Below are positions 6,300 through 7,244 of a stretch of DNA of 7,244 nucleotides, in pieces. Position numbers and translations under genes: made by a program. This DNA is from Nitrospira sp. (lineage in GTDB: Bacteria > Nitrospirota > Nitrospiria > Nitrospirales > Nitrospiraceae). Below the pieces are notes generated by a model. That model searched no databases and was not told where the DNA came from. It saw only the letters and a program-made list of their open reading frames with translations. Where the stretch lies: assembly GCA_024998705.1 (NCBI GenBank), contig JACOEF010000039.1, positions 1 through 7,244 on the forward strand, in the 5' to 3' direction. How positions within the stretch are numbered: the stretch's first letter is position 1; each line of letters begins with the position of its first letter.

Positions 6300-7243
6300 T
6301 CAGTGTTCTCTCCCCGCGTGCCGTTTCTCCAAGAGAGGCGTGACCAGCCATGGCAAATCCATGACATCCCGACCAAAGTGGAGGCGGTAACAATCCGTTT
6401 GCTCAACCAGACGAACCAGTGCTTGAAACTCCCGACGCGCCACCTCCGCGTCGTACACCAACAGCGAATGCGGAAGAATCATTTCTAGGGCCAGCTTTTT
6501 CGACAAGGGCTCCAAGCAACTGTGCGAGGAATTCACCACCTCGGGAAAAGAATCACGGCTGGTTTGCAAGACTGCCCTACCGGCCACGGATACAGGTCCT
6601 CGGCATAGAAAAATCGTTTGGGGACACCTGCATGAAGAACGGACGGCGATGCATCTCGCAGCTCGGGGAAAAACGATACGGTCTGATCGGTGACATTAAT
6701 CTTGAGCGGGTACGGAAGGATCTCCACACGTGTCCCGTGGACCCGAAAGAACGGGTGGTCGTCGGAAAGGTACCGATATCCGGACCGCAGCAGCGATAAG
6801 AAGGTCGTTGTCTTCCCTCGCCCACTGAATCCCGGAATCAACACGCCCTGGCCTTTGTGCTCCAACGCCGTTGCGTGGAACGTATAGAGCCCGCCTCGTT
6901 TCAGAAGTTCCGTCATGGCGAAATGGACGAAACTCACGCGGATATCACGCGCCATTGCCTCCGGTCTCACCAGATATCCTCGGGCGGATTGCGAGACCCC
7001 ATCGATGACGACCACCCCTTCTTCATGGAAATCGGCAATCAACAGTCCCGGCTCGGAGTAGATATCGCACAACCACGTCGTCTGCCGATCAACGCCCGTT
7101 ACGAGACCAGAGCCGCTGTACAACAGTTTTGCCGAACCGGAAACCCGGACCGGAACATCTCCGCGTCGTTCAACTGCGTCAAACTCCATCAGCATGGGTC
7201 GAGCCGAATGGGTGTCGCATCGAAAGTGTCGGAGTAACGCCTC
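6300..7243 (-). pseudogene. HPr-kinase-like P-loop protein, frameshifted, 5' end outside window
   Basis: The frame is open to the right edge (EALLRHFRCDTHSARP precedes MLMEF at 7195), so the N-terminus is probably missing. The HprK-like core is clear: TFHATALEHKGQGVLI, the Walker A loop GFSGRGKTT (from about 6832) and LSDDHPFF a little downstream (about 6769-6746). After AVILFP the frame runs into RW and a TGA. The homologous-looking continuation EVVNSSHSCLEPLSKK... is in the -1 frame and runs to a TGA at 6302-6300. Joined, about 314 residues are visible. The break is best explained by loss of one T in the TTTTCCC tract (about 6549-6543). Sequencing error, recent inactivation or programmed slippage are all possible. 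Such HPr-kinase homologues phosphorylate peptides in some lasso-peptide clusters; here the target is unknown. The nucleotidyltransferase gene follows after one base. Confidence 0.75.
6542..6548 (-). other. Frameshift site, formally a slippery heptamer
   Basis: On the minus strand, in the kinase zero frame, the seven bases read T_TTC_CCG, fitting the X_XXY_YYZ pattern of -1 slippage. A -1 slip after Phe-Pro gives Glu-Val-Val-Asn, joining both halves without losing or adding a residue. The zero-frame stop lies three codons further on. I see no convincing downstream stimulatory hairpin, and this heptamer is not a classic efficient one. A simple one-base deletion explains it equally well or better. 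Confidence 0.5.
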
Positions 7244-7244
7244 A

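Noticed and set aside
6299..6406. Longer N-terminus of the nucleotidyltransferase from the ATG at 6406
   Set aside because: It would overlap the kinase C-terminal coding region by over 100 bases. The ATG at 6298, directly after the kinase stop, is the natural start.

Overview
The window is a compact, moderately GC-rich (high-50s % by eye) bacterial chromosomal segment. Shine-Dalgarno starts, a thioredoxin-fold protein with a signal peptide, and a nucleotidyltransferase next to an HPr-kinase-like protein suggest a free-living Gram-negative. The gene style reminds me of Nitrospira (Nitrospirota), but that is an impression and I have no marker gene to prove it. I see no rRNA, tRNA, IS element or CRISPR array.

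Layout, left to right. (1) 1-653, minus: the N-terminal part of an exported protein with a three-fold internal repeat. In front of it lies a possible 35-codon leader ORF (748-641), whose ribosome binding site falls in a hairpin. (2) 981-1406, plus: a four-helix membrane protein behind a promoter whose expected transcription start falls on the ATG, so it may be leaderless. (3) 1407-2131: a convergent intergenic stretch with no intact gene and some decayed-looking reading frames. (4) 4812-2132, minus: a tight five-gene operon, in transcription order a TlpA/ResA-like thioredoxin, a 79-residue protein, a metallo-beta-lactamase-fold protein lacking most zinc ligands, a TPR protein and a 143-residue protein. 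Gaps are 16, 24 and 5 nt, and the last pair overlaps by 4 nt. (5) 7243-5003, minus: an HPr-kinase-like ATP-binding protein, cut by the window edge and broken by a single-base frameshift, followed after one base by a nucleotidyltransferase-family protein.

How the genes may work together. The kinase/nucleotidyltransferase pair is the recognisable tail of a larger cluster lying beyond 7244. Such pairs occur in lasso-peptide (RiPP) and exopolysaccharide-type loci; which applies here cannot be told from this window. The thioredoxin operon looks like an envelope redox module joined to cytoplasmic proteins of unknown role. The most notable points are the frameshift on a formally slippery heptamer in the kinase, the zinc-ligand-poor MBL protein in a five-gene operon, the probable leaderless gene, and the leader ORF/hairpin ahead of the repeat protein.
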